Source: Bacteroidales bacterium UBA3290
GTDB lineage: Bacteria; Bacteroidota; Bacteroidia; Bacteroidales; UBA932
Assembly (NCBI GenBank): GCA_002361615.1
Contig: DETK01000035.1
Coordinates: forward strand, 26,508 to 88,444
Direction of reading: 5' to 3'
DNA length: 61,937 bases
Positions 1-8,894 of the stretch are shown one piece after another. A program made the translations under genes and the position numbers. Positions within the stretch are counted from its first letter, which is position 1, and every line of letters begins with the position of its first letter. Below the pieces are notes generated by a model. It was given only the letters and a program-made list of their open reading frames with translations. It was not told where the DNA came from and made no database searches.

Positions 1-1073
1 ACGGCCGCATCTGGGTTCCCAAGAAACTGGAAGACGCCAAGAAACTGCAGGAAGGCAAGATCAAGGGTTCGCAGATTCCCGAAGAAGACCGCGACTACTA
101 CCTCGAGCGCCGCTACCCTGCCTTCGGCAACCTCGTTCCGCGTGACGTGGCTTCCCGCGCCGCCAAGGAGCGCTGCGACGCCGGCTACGGTGTGAACAAC
201 ACCGGCAAGGCCGTGTTCCTCGACTTCCAGGATGCCTTCAAGCGCCTCGGCCGTGAGGTCGTGGACGCCCGCTACGGCAACCTCTTCGACATGTACAAGG
301 AAATCACCGACGTCGATCCGCACGAAGAGCCGATGATGATCTATCCGGCCATCCACTACACGATGGGCGGCCTCTGGGTGGACTACAACCTGATGACCAC
401 CATCCCCGGCCTCTACGCCATCGGCGAAGCCAACTTCTCCGACCACGGCGGCAACCGCCTCGGCGCTTCGGCCCTGATGCAGGGTCTGGCCGACGGCTAC
501 TTCATCCTGCCGTACACCATCGGTGACTACCTGGCCAGCAAGTTCAAGGAGCCCAAGACCGACACCAACGCCCCCGAATTCGAAGCCGCCGAGAAGGCCG
601 TCCAGGCAAAGATCGACCGTCTGATGAACATCAAGGGCAAACGCACCGTCGACTCCATCCACAAGGAACTGGGCCACATCATGTGGGAATATGTGGGCAT
701 GGCCCGCAACAAGGCCGGTCTGGAAAAAGCCATCGGCTTGATCCAGGACCTCAAGAAGGAATTCTGGTCCAACGTTTACGTGGCCGGTGAAACAGGTGTC
801 TTCAACCAGGAACTTGAAAAAGCCCTCCGCGTGGCCGACTTCCTCGAAATCGGTGAACTGATGGCCCGCGACGCCCTCAACCGCAACGAATCCTGCGGCG
901 GACACTTCCGCGAGGAAATGCAGACCGAAGAAGGCGAAACCAAACGTGACGACGAGAACTACATGTACGTCTCCGCCTGGGAGTACAAGGGCGACGATGT
1001 CAAACCCGAACTCCACAAGGAACCGCTCAAGTTCGAATTCGCCCACGTGGCCACCCGTAACTACAAAGACTAA
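1..1073 (+). CDS. sdhA: Succinate dehydrogenase/fumarate reductase flavoprotein subunit (C-terminal part)
   Basis: The reading frame is open from the window edge (frame beginning at base 3) to the TAA at 1071-1073, so only about the last 357 residues are present. Conserved flavoprotein motifs are visible: RYPAFGNLVPRDVASRA, which carries the substrate-binding and catalytic arginine region, then HYTMGGLWVD, and GGNRLGASALMQGL near the FAD site, followed by the C-terminal helical domain. It covalently binds FAD and interconverts succinate and fumarate at the inner membrane. It is followed after 18 bp by the iron-sulfur subunit. In this phylum the usual order is cytochrome b, flavoprotein, iron-sulfur protein, so sdhC probably lies just upstream. 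Sequence alone does not separate dehydrogenase from fumarate reductase; in an anaerobe the latter is likely. Confidence 0.95.
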   Translation, partial: GRIWVPKKLEDAKKLQEGKIKGSQIPEEDRDYYLERRYPAFGNLVPRDVASRAAKERCDAGYGVNNTGKAVFLDFQDAFKRLGREVVDARYGNLFDMYKEITDVDPHEEPMMIYPAIHYTMGGLWVDYNLMTTIPGLYAIGEANFSDHGGNRLGASALMQGLADGYFILPYTIGDYLASKFKEPKTDTNAPEFEAAEKAVQAKIDRLMNIKGKRTVDSIHKELGHIMWEYVGMARNKAGLEKAIGLIQDLKKEFWSNVYVAGETGVFNQELEKALRVADFLEIGELMARDALNRNESCGGHFREEMQTEEGETKRDDENYMYVSAWEYKGDDVKPELHKEPLKFEFAHVATRNYKD

Positions 1074-1091
1074 TCTTAAGAAAGAAGTGAT

Positions 1092-1877
1092 ATGAATTTT
1101 ACGTTAAAAGTCTGGCGTCAGAGAGACGCGAAAAGCAAAGGACACTTTGAGACCTATCAGGTGAAGGACATCTCGGAAGGCACTTCTTTCCTGGAGATGA
1201 TGGACATCCTCAACGAGCAGCTGATCGGCGAGAAGATCGACCCGGTCGCCTTCGATGCAGGTTGTCACGGCAAACAGAGCGGCCCCGTGTCGTTCGACCA
1301 CGACTGCCGCGAAGGTATCTGCGGCGCCTGCTCGCTCTATATCAACGGCCGTGCACACGGCCCGGAAAGCGGCGTAACCACCTGCCAGCTCTATATGCGC
1401 AAATTCAAGGATGGAAGCACCATCACCATCGAGCCCTGGCGCAGCCGCGGCTTCCCGGTAATCAAAGACCTGGTGGTCGACCGTGGTGCCTACGACAAGA
1501 TCCTGCAGGCAGGCGGCTTCATCAGCGTCAACACGGGCGGTGTTCCCGATGCCAACGCGATTCCCATTCCGAAGAAAAATGCGGACGAGAGCATGGACGC
1601 TGCTTCCTGTGTAGGATGCGGCGCTTGCGCGGCAACCTGCAAGAACGGTTCCGCCATGCTGTTCGTCGCAGCGCGCGTCAGCTCGCTCGCCCTGCTCCCG
1701 CAGGGTAAGATCGAGGGTGCCCGCCGTGCCAAGGCCATGGTCGCCAAAATGGACGAACTGGGCTTCGGTGCCTGCACCAACACACGTGCCTGCGAGATGG
1801 AATGCCCGAAACATATTACGGTGAGCCACATCGCCCGCCTGAACCGGGAATTCCTCAAGGCAAAGTTCAAAGACTAG
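1092..1877 (+). CDS. sdhB: Succinate dehydrogenase/fumarate reductase iron-sulfur subunit
   Basis: A 261-residue protein that passes electrons between the flavoprotein and the membrane quinone site. The N-terminal plant-ferredoxin-like domain has the [2Fe-2S] cysteines at about 72, 77, 80 and 98 (DCREGICGACSLYINGR). The C-terminal domain has CVGCGACAATC (173-183) and CTNTRACEMECPK (228-240) for the other two clusters. The length is usual for the type B enzymes of Bacteroidota. The ATG at 1092 has a purine-rich stretch (aagaaagaag) just upstream. It is the last gene of the operon; the next 303 bp are non-coding and contain a terminator-like hairpin. Confidence 0.96.
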   Translation: MNFTLKVWRQRDAKSKGHFETYQVKDISEGTSFLEMMDILNEQLIGEKIDPVAFDAGCHGKQSGPVSFDHDCREGICGACSLYINGRAHGPESGVTTCQLYMRKFKDGSTITIEPWRSRGFPVIKDLVVDRGAYDKILQAGGFISVNTGGVPDANAIPIPKKNADESMDAASCVGCGACAATCKNGSAMLFVAARVSSLALLPQGKIEGARRAKAMVAKMDELGFGACTNTRACEMECPKHITVSHIARLNREFLKAKFKD

Positions 1878-2009
1878 TTGAAAACGGGGCGCTCTTGTTG
1901 AAAAATATTCCGACTGTTGATAAGCATCCGTTTATTCCGATCTTATCCTTCGCTTTTCAACAATACGCCTTTCAACAGTCCGTCTTCGGATGACTTATCC
2001 ACAAAACGG

Positions 2010-2050
2010 CACCCATTTCGGCCGAGGCTTGAAATGGGTGTTTGTTTTCT
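2010..2050 (+). terminator. Rho-independent terminator candidate after sdhB
   Basis: CACCCATTTC (2010-2019) and GAAATGGGTG (2031-2040) form a perfect 10-bp stem with an 11-nt loop, followed by TTTGTTTTCT. It lies about 130 bp beyond the sdhB stop, inside the DnaA-box-like cluster. Confidence 0.65.
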
Positions 2051-2148
2051 GTTGAAATCTTCCTTGATAACTTGTCGCGGATGTTTTTTCAACAAAATCA
2101 ACAGGCTAAGAAATACCGTGAAAAACGTTTTTTAAATTGATTATTTAT

Positions 2149-2156
2149 TAATTTTG
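2149..2156 (+). promoter_or_regulatory. Promoter -7 box upstream of ruvB
   Basis: TAATTTTG matches the Bacteroidota TAnnTTTG -7 consensus and lies 24 bp before the ruvB ATG. No clear TTTG element is seen at the -33 position. Confidence 0.5.
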
Positions 2157-2180
2157 TGTTGTTGACAAAGTTTGTGAAGG

Positions 2181-3203
2181 ATGGCTGACGCATTCAATCC
2201 CCGTACGGAACAAAGCTACAAGGAAAGCGATTTCGACAAGGTGATCCGGCCGCAGCGTTTCGAAGAGTTCTCCGGGCAGGACAAGGTGCTCGAGAATCTC
2301 AAGATCTTTGTCAAGGCTGCGATGCTGCGTGGCGAGGCCCTCGACCACGTGCTTTTTCACGGCCCTCCCGGTCTGGGAAAAACCACGCTGGCGCATATCG
2401 TAGCTTCGGAACTCGGTGTCAATCTGAAAATTACATCCGGTCCGATTCTCGACAAACCCGGCGACCTGGCCGGTCTGCTGACTTCCCTGGAAGAGGGGGA
2501 TGTCCTTTTTATCGATGAAATCCATCGCCTGAGTCCTGTCGTGGAGGAGTATCTGTATTCCGCAATGGAGGACTATCGCATCGATATCATGATCGATAAA
2601 GGACCTGGCGCCCGCAGCGTGCAGATTTCTCTAAATCCTTTCACCTTGATTGGCGCTACGACGCGAAGCGGCTTGCTCACTTCGCCGCTCCGTGCGCGCT
2701 TCGGCATCCAGTGCCACTTGGAGTATTACGACGCCAGCGTGCTTTTCAACATCATCCGCCGCAGCGCCGGTATCCTGGATATCGAGATTGAAGATGAAGC
2801 TGCGCGCGAAATCGCGCTTCGCAGCCGCGGTACACCGCGTATCGCCAATTCCCTGCTGCGCCGTGTCCGTGACTTCGCACAAGTGCGGGGTAACGGTGTT
2901 ATCGATTTGGAAATCACGCGTTTCGCGCTCAATGCCCTGAATATCGATACACGTGGTCTCGATGCCATCGACAATAAGATCCTGCTGACTATCATCGAAA
3001 AATTCGGCGGCGGTCCGGTCGGCGCCGGAACCATTGCCACAGCCATCAGTGAAGATGTAGGTACGCTGGAAGAAGTATATGAACCTTTCCTGATCAAGGA
3101 AGGATTCCTTACGCGCACACCGCGCGGTCGCGTCGTCACAGACCTGGCTTATCGTCACCTTGGAAAAACAAATCTGTCCTATGAAAAAGATCTTTTCTCT
3201 TAG
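2181..3203 (+). CDS. ruvB: Holliday junction branch migration DNA helicase RuvB
   Basis: A 340-residue AAA+ ATPase, the usual RuvB length. RuvB rings pump DNA through RuvA-bound Holliday junctions in recombinational repair. Walker A is GPPGLGKTT (61-69) and Walker B is LFIDEIHRL (around 109-117). The sensor and arginine-finger stretch IGATTRSGLLTSPLRARFG and the C-terminal winged-helix ending RTPRGRVVTDLAYRHLG are also present. No ruvA is adjacent. The next gene starts inside its last codons (23-nt overlap), suggesting cotranscription with the following hydrolase and mfd. Confidence 0.97.
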   Translation: MADAFNPRTEQSYKESDFDKVIRPQRFEEFSGQDKVLENLKIFVKAAMLRGEALDHVLFHGPPGLGKTTLAHIVASELGVNLKITSGPILDKPGDLAGLLTSLEEGDVLFIDEIHRLSPVVEEYLYSAMEDYRIDIMIDKGPGARSVQISLNPFTLIGATTRSGLLTSPLRARFGIQCHLEYYDASVLFNIIRRSAGILDIEIEDEAAREIALRSRGTPRIANSLLRRVRDFAQVRGNGVIDLEITRFALNALNIDTRGLDAIDNKILLTIIEKFGGGPVGAGTIATAISEDVGTLEEVYEPFLIKEGFLTRTPRGRVVTDLAYRHLGKTNLSYEKDLFS

Positions 3204-4374
3204 CCTCGTACTGGCACTCGCCCTTTTGAGCACTTTCCCAACGGATGCCTGCACCTCTGCTATCTTTACCGGAAAAGCAACGCCCGACGGTCGTCCGTTA
3301 CTCTGGAAACATCGTGATACAGGTGAGTTGAACAACCGCATAGAATTCTTCCCTTCCGGCAACGGCCGCAAATACGGTTTCCTCGGACTGGTCAACAGCC
3401 CGGTGCAAGATGGAGAAGTATGGTATGGCACCAATGAAGTCGGTTTTTCCATCATGAATACGGCTTCTTACAATCTGCAGAGTGAAAATGCGGATTTCGA
3501 AGACCAGGAAGGCGTCGTGATGTATCAGGCACTGGGTTCCTGCAAGACCCTGCAGGACTTCGAAAAGATGCTCGACAAGATGAAAAAGCCCCGTGGCGTT
3601 GAGGCCAACTTCGGTGTCATCGACGCGGAAGGTGGTGCCGCCTATTATGAAGTCAACAATACGGAGTGGCGTAAAATCGATGTCAACGATCCGAAGATTG
3701 CACCGGAAGGCTTTCTGATCTATACAAATCACTCTTATACGGGCCGCAAAGATGAAGGTATGGGTTATGTGCGCTACAACACGGCCAATGAAATCTTCCA
3801 CAAAGCCTGGATTCGTGGCGTGAACGTGACGCCGCAGTGGATTTTCAACAATCTTTCGCGCAGCTACTACAACTCCCTGCTGGGCATCGACCTGAACCAG
3901 AATCCGGAACTTGCGCCGGACGGTTGGTTTGTGGACCAGGATTTCATTCCGCGCCGCAGCACGAGTGCCTCGATCGTGGTAAAGGGTGTGCGCAAAGGAG
4001 AGAATCCGAACCTGACGGTGATGTGGACGGTGCTGGGTTATCCGCCGTGCGGTATCGCCATTCCGCTGTTCGTCGCGGCTGGAAAGGATCAGCCGGATTA
4101 TATGCTCAAATCGGATGGTTACGACAACTGCGTGATGTGCGACGAAACCCTGGCACGCCGTGCCAGCATTTTCCCGCTTTCCCGTGGCAACGGCCGCAAC
4201 TATTTCAACGTAGGGATGGCCCAGTACTTCATGCACATGCTTTTCCCGCTGGAAGACAATAACTTCATGGTGACGGAAAGGATGATGGAGGAGCAGTACA
4301 AGAAAGGATCCATCGACAAGGCAGCCATCAGCCAGCTCTACGGTGAGATCCAGGCGACGGTTCCCCAGATATGA
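3181..4374 (+). CDS. Secreted Ntn-hydrolase family protein (C45/C69/choloylglycine-hydrolase-like)
   Basis: A 397-residue protein whose start at 3181 (MKKIFSLSLVLALALLS) gives a clean signal peptide; an in-frame start at 3160 would bury that signal. After the signal comes DACTSAIFTG, with Cys24 well placed to be the N-terminal nucleophile exposed by cleavage, as in linear amide C-N hydrolases. The following LLWKHRDTGE matches the conserved basic/aspartate segment after the nucleophile. Substrates could be dipeptides, acylated amines or bile-acid-like amides; the sequence does not decide. The start overlaps ruvB by 23 nt and the stop overlaps mfd by 4 nt (ATGA), so the three genes look translationally coupled. 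The cysteine could instead be a lipoprotein cysteine, but TDAC is a poor lipobox. Confidence 0.72.
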   Translation: MKKIFSLSLVLALALLSTFPTDACTSAIFTGKATPDGRPLLWKHRDTGELNNRIEFFPSGNGRKYGFLGLVNSPVQDGEVWYGTNEVGFSIMNTASYNLQSENADFEDQEGVVMYQALGSCKTLQDFEKMLDKMKKPRGVEANFGVIDAEGGAAYYEVNNTEWRKIDVNDPKIAPEGFLIYTNHSYTGRKDEGMGYVRYNTANEIFHKAWIRGVNVTPQWIFNNLSRSYYNSLLGIDLNQNPELAPDGWFVDQDFIPRRSTSASIVVKGVRKGENPNLTVMWTVLGYPPCGIAIPLFVAAGKDQPDYMLKSDGYDNCVMCDETLARRASIFPLSRGNGRNYFNVGMAQYFMHMLFPLEDNNFMVTERMMEEQYKKGSIDKAAISQLYGEIQATVPQI

Positions 4375-7300
4375 TCATTTCTTCCCAAGCCGTTTACATA
4401 GCCAATGCGGTGAAGCGCGCCCCAACCGGTGCGCTTCACGTCGTGATTGCCGACACCAAGAAGCAGGCCTATTACCTGGCCTCCGACCTCGACAATTTCT
4501 TCCTGCAGGACAATCTGTTCTATTTTCCGACCACCACGGAAAAATCGGAATACAAACAGAACACCGCCCTCCTGCAACGAACCGCAGCCCTTTCCGCTAT
4601 CACCCGCTGGACCGAGATTCCCGAATCTACTTCCGTCATTCCCGGTCAAGCCGGGAATCTTGATGGTAGTTACGAAATTTTCCCACAACTCTATAAAAAA
4701 GAGCTCGTTCCATCGACCCTTGTCGTCACTTATACCGAAGCGGTGCAGGAGCGTGTGCTGCGTTCCAAAAAGATCCGGGATTCGATTCTTACGCTGCGCA
4801 AGGGTGAATCGCTGTCCCACGCCGTGATCAGCGATGTGCTCTTCGAGGAAGGGTTCCGGAAAGTGGATTTCGTGACGCAGCCGGGAGAATTTGCGCTGCG
4901 CGGCAGTCTGGTGGATATCTATTCCTTTGCGGACGAGAAGCCGCTCCGTATCGATTTCTTCGGCGATGAGATAGAGACGATCCGGCACTTCAATCCGGAC
5001 AATCAACTTTCGATGGGCGAAGCGCTCCGGGAAGTATCGATCTATCCGAATCTCGACAGTATAGGACAGGATGCGGAGTATGTGGGCTTTATGGAAGTGC
5101 TTCCGAAAGGCACGCAGATTTGGGACCTGCGCAAGGATATCCTGGAGAAGGAAGAAGGGAACATCTTGCCGCAGCCGGCTTTCGCCAAGAATTTCGAACT
5201 GCTCGCCGATGACATCGTCAAGAAGCAGATAGAGGGCTATACCGTCACGATCCTTTCGCCCAATGAGAGCCAGACGCGTCGTCTGAAAGAGATATTGCGC
5301 AATGTCAAGCCGCTATTCCTGCCGCTTTCCCTCCACGAAGGATATATCGACAAAGCTTCGAAGAACTGCTATTATACAGACCATCAGATCTTTGAGCGCT
5401 ACCATAAACTGAGCATCCGGCGCCAGGTGGAAAAAGCTGAGCAGATGACCATCAGCGATTTGAACGCGCTGCGGATGGGCGATTATGTGGTGCATATCGA
5501 CCACGGCGTCGGGCAATACGGCGGTCTGGTGAAAACCCACGTTGGCGGCCGGACGCAGGAAGCGGTCAAACTCATCTACAAGGACGGCGACGTGGTGTTC
5601 GTCTCCATCCATTCGCTCCATCGCATCTCGAAATTCAAGTCGCGTGACGGCGAGCCGCCCAAGATCTACAAGCTCGGCAGCAAGGCCTGGGAGAATCTCA
5701 AGCGCTCCACCAAGTCGAAGGTCAAGGATATCGCCGAAGACCTGATCAAGTTGTACAGTGAACGGCAGCAGGCGCGCGGATTCGCGTTCTCGAATGATAC
5801 GTTCATGCAGCAGGAACTCGAATCCTCGTTCATATTCGAGGATACGCCTGACCAGGCCGCCGCAACAGAGGCCGTGAAGGCCGATATGGAGAGTCTGCAC
5901 CCCATGGACCGCCTGGTCTGCGGCGACGTGGGCTTCGGTAAGACCGAAGTAGCCATTCGCGCCGCTTTCAAAGCCGTGTGCGACAGCAAACAAGTGGCTG
6001 TGCTGGTTCCTACTACGATTCTCGCGTTGCAGCACTACCAGACTTTCCAGGCCCGTCTCAAGGATTTCCCGGTACGGGTCGATTACATCAGCCGTCTGCG
6101 CACGGCCAAGGAAATCAAGCAGATCGGTGAGGATATTGCCAGCGGACGGACCGATATCCTGATCGGAACGCATCGGATTCTGAACAGCAGCTTGAAATTC
6201 AAGGATTTGGGTTTGCTCGTCATCGATGAGGAGCAGAAGTTCGGCGTCACGGCCAAGGAAAAGATCCGCCAGATGAAGACCTCGGTCGATACGCTGACCC
6301 TCACCGCAACGCCGATTCCGCGCACGTTGCAGTTCTCCCTGCTGGGTGCGCGCGACCTCTCGATCATCAATACCCCGCCGCCCAACCGTATCCCCGTCAC
6401 TACGGAAGTCATCCGTTTTGACGAAGAGTATCTGGCCGATATCATCACCCGAGAAATCGAGCGCGGCGGGCAGGTGTATTTCGTGCACAACCGGGTCGAT
6501 GACATCTTCGCCGTACGTGATACCCTGCACCGCATCTGCCCGAAGGCGGAAATCTGTGTGGCGCACGGCCAGATGGAAGCGAAGGAACTGGAATCCAAGA
6601 TCCTGCAGTTCATCAACGGGGACTATGACATCCTGCTTTCCACGACCATCATCGAAAACGGCATCGACATTCCGAATGCCAACACGATGATCGTGGACCG
6701 GGCGCAGCGTTTCGGCCTGAGTGACCTGCATCAGCTTCGCGGACGCGTGGGCCGCAGCAACGTCAAAGCTTACTGCTACCTGATCGTGCCGGAAGAGGAG
6801 CGGCTTACCGATGATGCAAGGCGACGTATCCGCGCCCTCGAGGCTTTCAGCGACCTTGGCAGCGGTTTCAACATCGCGATGCAGGATCTCGACATCCGGG
6901 GTGCCGGCAACCTGCTGGGCGCTGAACAGTCGGGTTTCATGGCCGAAATGGGCTTCGAAACGTATATGCGCATCCTCAAGGAAGCCATGAACGAGTTGGC
7001 CCTTACTCGTACGGACGATGCTGAAGCGATACCGAACCTTACTTACGAATTGGATACGCAGGTCGATACAGACCTTGAAATGATGATTCCCGATTCGTAT
7101 GTCAACGTGCCTTCCGAAAAGATCCGGCTCTACAAGGAGCTCGACGGTATCAAATCGGAAGACCTGCTCAAGCGCTTCACGGCCAACCTGGCCGACCGTT
7201 TCGGCTCGCCGATTCCCACGCCGGTGCTCGAACTGATCGACGTCGTGCGCCTTAGAATGATGGCCAGCAAGATGGGTATCGAGCGCATCGTGCTGAAAAA

Positions 7301-7502
7301 CAACGTGATGCTGGCTTATTTCATCGCCGACCGCAACCATCCTTTCTTCCAGTCGGCCGCCTTCGACGCCATCCTGCAGCAGATGGCTGCCCGGCGCGCC
7401 GGTATCAGTTTGTTGGAAAACAACGGGAAACTCTACTTCAAGGTACCCGATATCCGCTCGGTGAAGGCCGCCGCCCAGGTTCTCGCGCCCTTTTTGGTAT
7501 AA
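4371..7502 (+). CDS. mfd: Transcription-repair coupling factor Mfd
   Basis: A 1043-residue DNA translocase that removes stalled RNA polymerase and recruits UvrA. Domains in order: UvrB-like N-terminal region (about 1-300), RNA-polymerase-interacting CarD-like domain beginning near residue 360 (LRMGDYVVHIDHGVGQYGG), helicase motor with GDVGFGKTEVAIRA (near 518) and VIDEEQKFGV (near 615), the HQLRGRVGRS motif, and the C-terminal TRCF domain. It is roughly 100 residues shorter than the E. coli protein, mostly at the N terminus; an in-frame stop at 4344-4346 rules out a longer form. Residues 87-97 are encoded by a palindromic repeat (4631-4660) in the divergent N-terminal module, read in frame without disrupting the protein. 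Start overlaps the previous stop as ATGA. Confidence 0.96.
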   Translation: MIISSQAVYIANAVKRAPTGALHVVIADTKKQAYYLASDLDNFFLQDNLFYFPTTTEKSEYKQNTALLQRTAALSAITRWTEIPESTSVIPGQAGNLDGSYEIFPQLYKKELVPSTLVVTYTEAVQERVLRSKKIRDSILTLRKGESLSHAVISDVLFEEGFRKVDFVTQPGEFALRGSLVDIYSFADEKPLRIDFFGDEIETIRHFNPDNQLSMGEALREVSIYPNLDSIGQDAEYVGFMEVLPKGTQIWDLRKDILEKEEGNILPQPAFAKNFELLADDIVKKQIEGYTVTILSPNESQTRRLKEILRNVKPLFLPLSLHEGYIDKASKNCYYTDHQIFERYHKLSIRRQVEKAEQMTISDLNALRMGDYVVHIDHGVGQYGGLVKTHVGGRTQEAVKLIYKDGDVVFVSIHSLHRISKFKSRDGEPPKIYKLGSKAWENLKRSTKSKVKDIAEDLIKLYSERQQARGFAFSNDTFMQQELESSFIFEDTPDQAAATEAVKADMESLHPMDRLVCGDVGFGKTEVAIRAAFKAVCDSKQVAVLVPTTILALQHYQTFQARLKDFPVRVDYISRLRTAKEIKQIGEDIASGRTDILIGTHRILNSSLKFKDLGLLVIDEEQKFGVTAKEKIRQMKTSVDTLTLTATPIPRTLQFSLLGARDLSIINTPPPNRIPVTTEVIRFDEEYLADIITREIERGGQVYFVHNRVDDIFAVRDTLHRICPKAEICVAHGQMEAKELESKILQFINGDYDILLSTTIIENGIDIPNANTMIVDRAQRFGLSDLHQLRGRVGRSNVKAYCYLIVPEEERLTDDARRRIRALEAFSDLGSGFNIAMQDLDIRGAGNLLGAEQSGFMAEMGFETYMRILKEAMNELALTRTDDAEAIPNLTYELDTQVDTDLEMMIPDSYVNVPSEKIRLYKELDGIKSEDLLKRFTANLADRFGSPIPTPVLELIDVVRLRMMASKMGIERIVLKNNVMLAYFIADRNHPFFQSAAFDAILQQMAARRAGISLLENNGKLYFKVPDIRSVKAAAQVLAPFLV
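4631..4660 (+). repeat. Palindromic element R3, copy 1, in frame inside mfd
   Basis: TTCCGTCATTCCCGG, a 5-base loop (TCAAG), then CCGGGAATCT. The arms ATTCCCGG (4638-4645) and CCGGGAAT (4651-4658) pair perfectly. The same block with a different loop occurs at 24582-24612, and a CCCCGG/CCGGGG variant in the opposite orientation at 26757-26784. Here it encodes SVIPGQAGNL of Mfd without a frameshift. Confidence 0.85.
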
Positions 7503-7524
7503 TGTTTGATTTTTATTACATTTG
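7493..7524 (+). promoter_or_regulatory. Promoter for the outer-membrane barrel gene at 7553
   Basis: A TTTG element at the end of mfd (7493-7496) is followed after 20 bp by TACATTTG (7517-7524), a perfect TAnnTTTG box. Transcription would begin near 7530, which favours the GTG at 7553 over the ATG at 7502 as the start of the next gene. Confidence 0.65.
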
Positions 7525-7552
7525 CAGTTCACACGCGAAAGCAAACGCAAAG

Positions 7553-8869
7553 GTGAGAAAGATTCAGACATTGTTGGTCGCGCTCGGCCTCCTGCTTCTG
7601 GCCCCGGTTCAGAACGTCCTGGCACAGGACGACGATCCGCTGGCCGGCAGCGCCTATTCGCCCTACTCCCTTTTCGGATTCGGCGACATGCTGCGCCTGG
7701 GAACCTCCTACAACCAGTCGATGGGCGGCATCGGCATCGCCGACCGCAACGTACGTTACATCAACATCCTGAACCCCGCCGCCGTTACGGCGCGCGAGCA
7801 GAAGTCCTTCATGATGGACTTCGGGCTGGAAAACCGCAACACGCTCTATCAGAGCGGCACCGCCCGTTCCGCCAACAACACCTTCAACATGCACCACATC
7901 GTGGCGACCTTTCCCATCGCCACGCATTCGGCCTTCAAGGTGGGCGTGATGCCCATCAGCAGCGTAGCGTATGACTTCCAGTCCAAAGAGAACTCCGATG
8001 CACTCCTCTCCGAGGTGGGCGACATCAAGTACGAGCGTACAGGACGTGGCGGCATCTACCAGGCCTTCCTGGGCACCGGCGTGACGCTGTGGCACCGCTT
8101 GAGCCTGGGTGCGGAAGCCCAGTACTATTTCGGCAAGATCAACCGCGGCAGCAACGCCGACTTCCTGAGCAGCGCCTCGTACCGCACGCTCCTCACCGGC
8201 TGGGACTACAACATCAGCTGCTTCGGCGGCAAGTTGGGCCTGCAGTACACGCAGCCCCTGACCAACGCGCTGAGCGCCGTGGTGGGCGTCACCTATGACA
8301 TCGCCACGCCCCTGCGCGGGCACGAGACGCGCTACGCGATCGGCGAAGGCAGCTCCAAGAAAGACACAGTGGTTTTCAACAAGAAATCGCTCTCGGACTA
8401 CCGCATCCCCGCCGAACTGGGCGCCGGCATCACGCTGCGCTACGCCGACCAGTGGATGATTGGTTTCGACTACACGCGCCAGGACTGGAGAGGCGTCGAC
8501 TTTGGCGGCTATCCGGGCGTTGATTTCCAGACAGGTGTCGCGCAGAACTTCCGCGCCGGCTTGGAATTCACCCCCAACCGCTACGATGTCCGCAGCGGCT
8601 TCGGTCATTTCCTGCGTCGTCTTACCTACCGGGGCGGTGCCTACCGGGAAAGATCCTACCTGATGCTGAGCGGCGTACCTGTGGCTTCGACAGGCGTGAC
8701 GCTGGGCGTCGGCATCCCCGTTTTCCGTTATTACAACAGCATCAATTTCGGTGTGGAATTCGGCCAGCGGGGCACCCTGAAGGGCAATCAGATCCGGGAA
8801 AGGTATTTTTTATTCAATATTTCCTTCAATTTGCACGATATTTGGTTCATCAAGCCATTGTATAACTAA
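7553..8869 (+). CDS. Outer-membrane beta-barrel protein (OmpP1/FadL-like)
   Basis: About 438 residues from a GTG start. This start gives a classical signal peptide (VRKIQTLLVALGLLLLAP...LAQ) and lies just downstream of a good promoter; the ATG at 7502 lies upstream of the promoter box. The mature protein starts DDDPLAGSAYSPYSLFGFGD and shows alternating aromatic/glycine strands typical of a barrel, with the NPAA motif (ILNPAAVTA) seen in Bacteroidota OmpP1-like proteins. Such proteins often sit with TPR, lptC and PpiD genes in this phylum, as here. Cargo is unknown; a role in hydrophobic transport or barrel assembly is conjecture. Confidence 0.75.
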   Translation: MRKIQTLLVALGLLLLAPVQNVLAQDDDPLAGSAYSPYSLFGFGDMLRLGTSYNQSMGGIGIADRNVRYINILNPAAVTAREQKSFMMDFGLENRNTLYQSGTARSANNTFNMHHIVATFPIATHSAFKVGVMPISSVAYDFQSKENSDALLSEVGDIKYERTGRGGIYQAFLGTGVTLWHRLSLGAEAQYYFGKINRGSNADFLSSASYRTLLTGWDYNISCFGGKLGLQYTQPLTNALSAVVGVTYDIATPLRGHETRYAIGEGSSKKDTVVFNKKSLSDYRIPAELGAGITLRYADQWMIGFDYTRQDWRGVDFGGYPGVDFQTGVAQNFRAGLEFTPNRYDVRSGFGHFLRRLTYRGGAYRERSYLMLSGVPVASTGVTLGVGIPVFRYYNSINFGVEFGQRGTLKGNQIRERYFLFNISFNLHDIWFIKPLYN

Positions 8870-8894
8870 ACGGACAACTCAACAAAGCACGAAT

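Larger units (their letters stand above)
1896..2168. other. Dense cluster of DnaA-box-like 9-mers, candidate replication origin
   Basis: The only gene-free stretch between sdhB and ruvB. It holds one consensus DnaA box TTATCCACA (1995-2003) and many close relatives: TTATCAACA on the minus strand (1915-1923), TTTTCAACA at 1954-1962 and 2086-2094 and on the minus strand at 1896-1904, CTTTCAACA (1969-1977), ATTTCAACA on the minus strand (2050-2058), AAATCAACA (2095-2103) and TTGTCAACA on the minus strand (2160-2168). An A+T-rich stretch (2121-2157) follows. Everything from here to 17.7 kb is on the plus strand, as expected for a leading arm starting here, but sdhAB on the left are also on the plus strand. 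Origin function is an inference; a regulatory DnaA-binding region is the alternative. Confidence 0.45.

Noticed and set aside
1917..2135. A 72-codon frame in the sdhB-ruvB gap
   Set aside because: Covers the DnaA-box-like cluster and a terminator; low-complexity residues and no ribosome-binding site.
5313..7625. A 770-codon minus-strand frame opposite mfd
   Set aside because: A shadow frame produced by biased codon use in mfd; no domain is recognisable.
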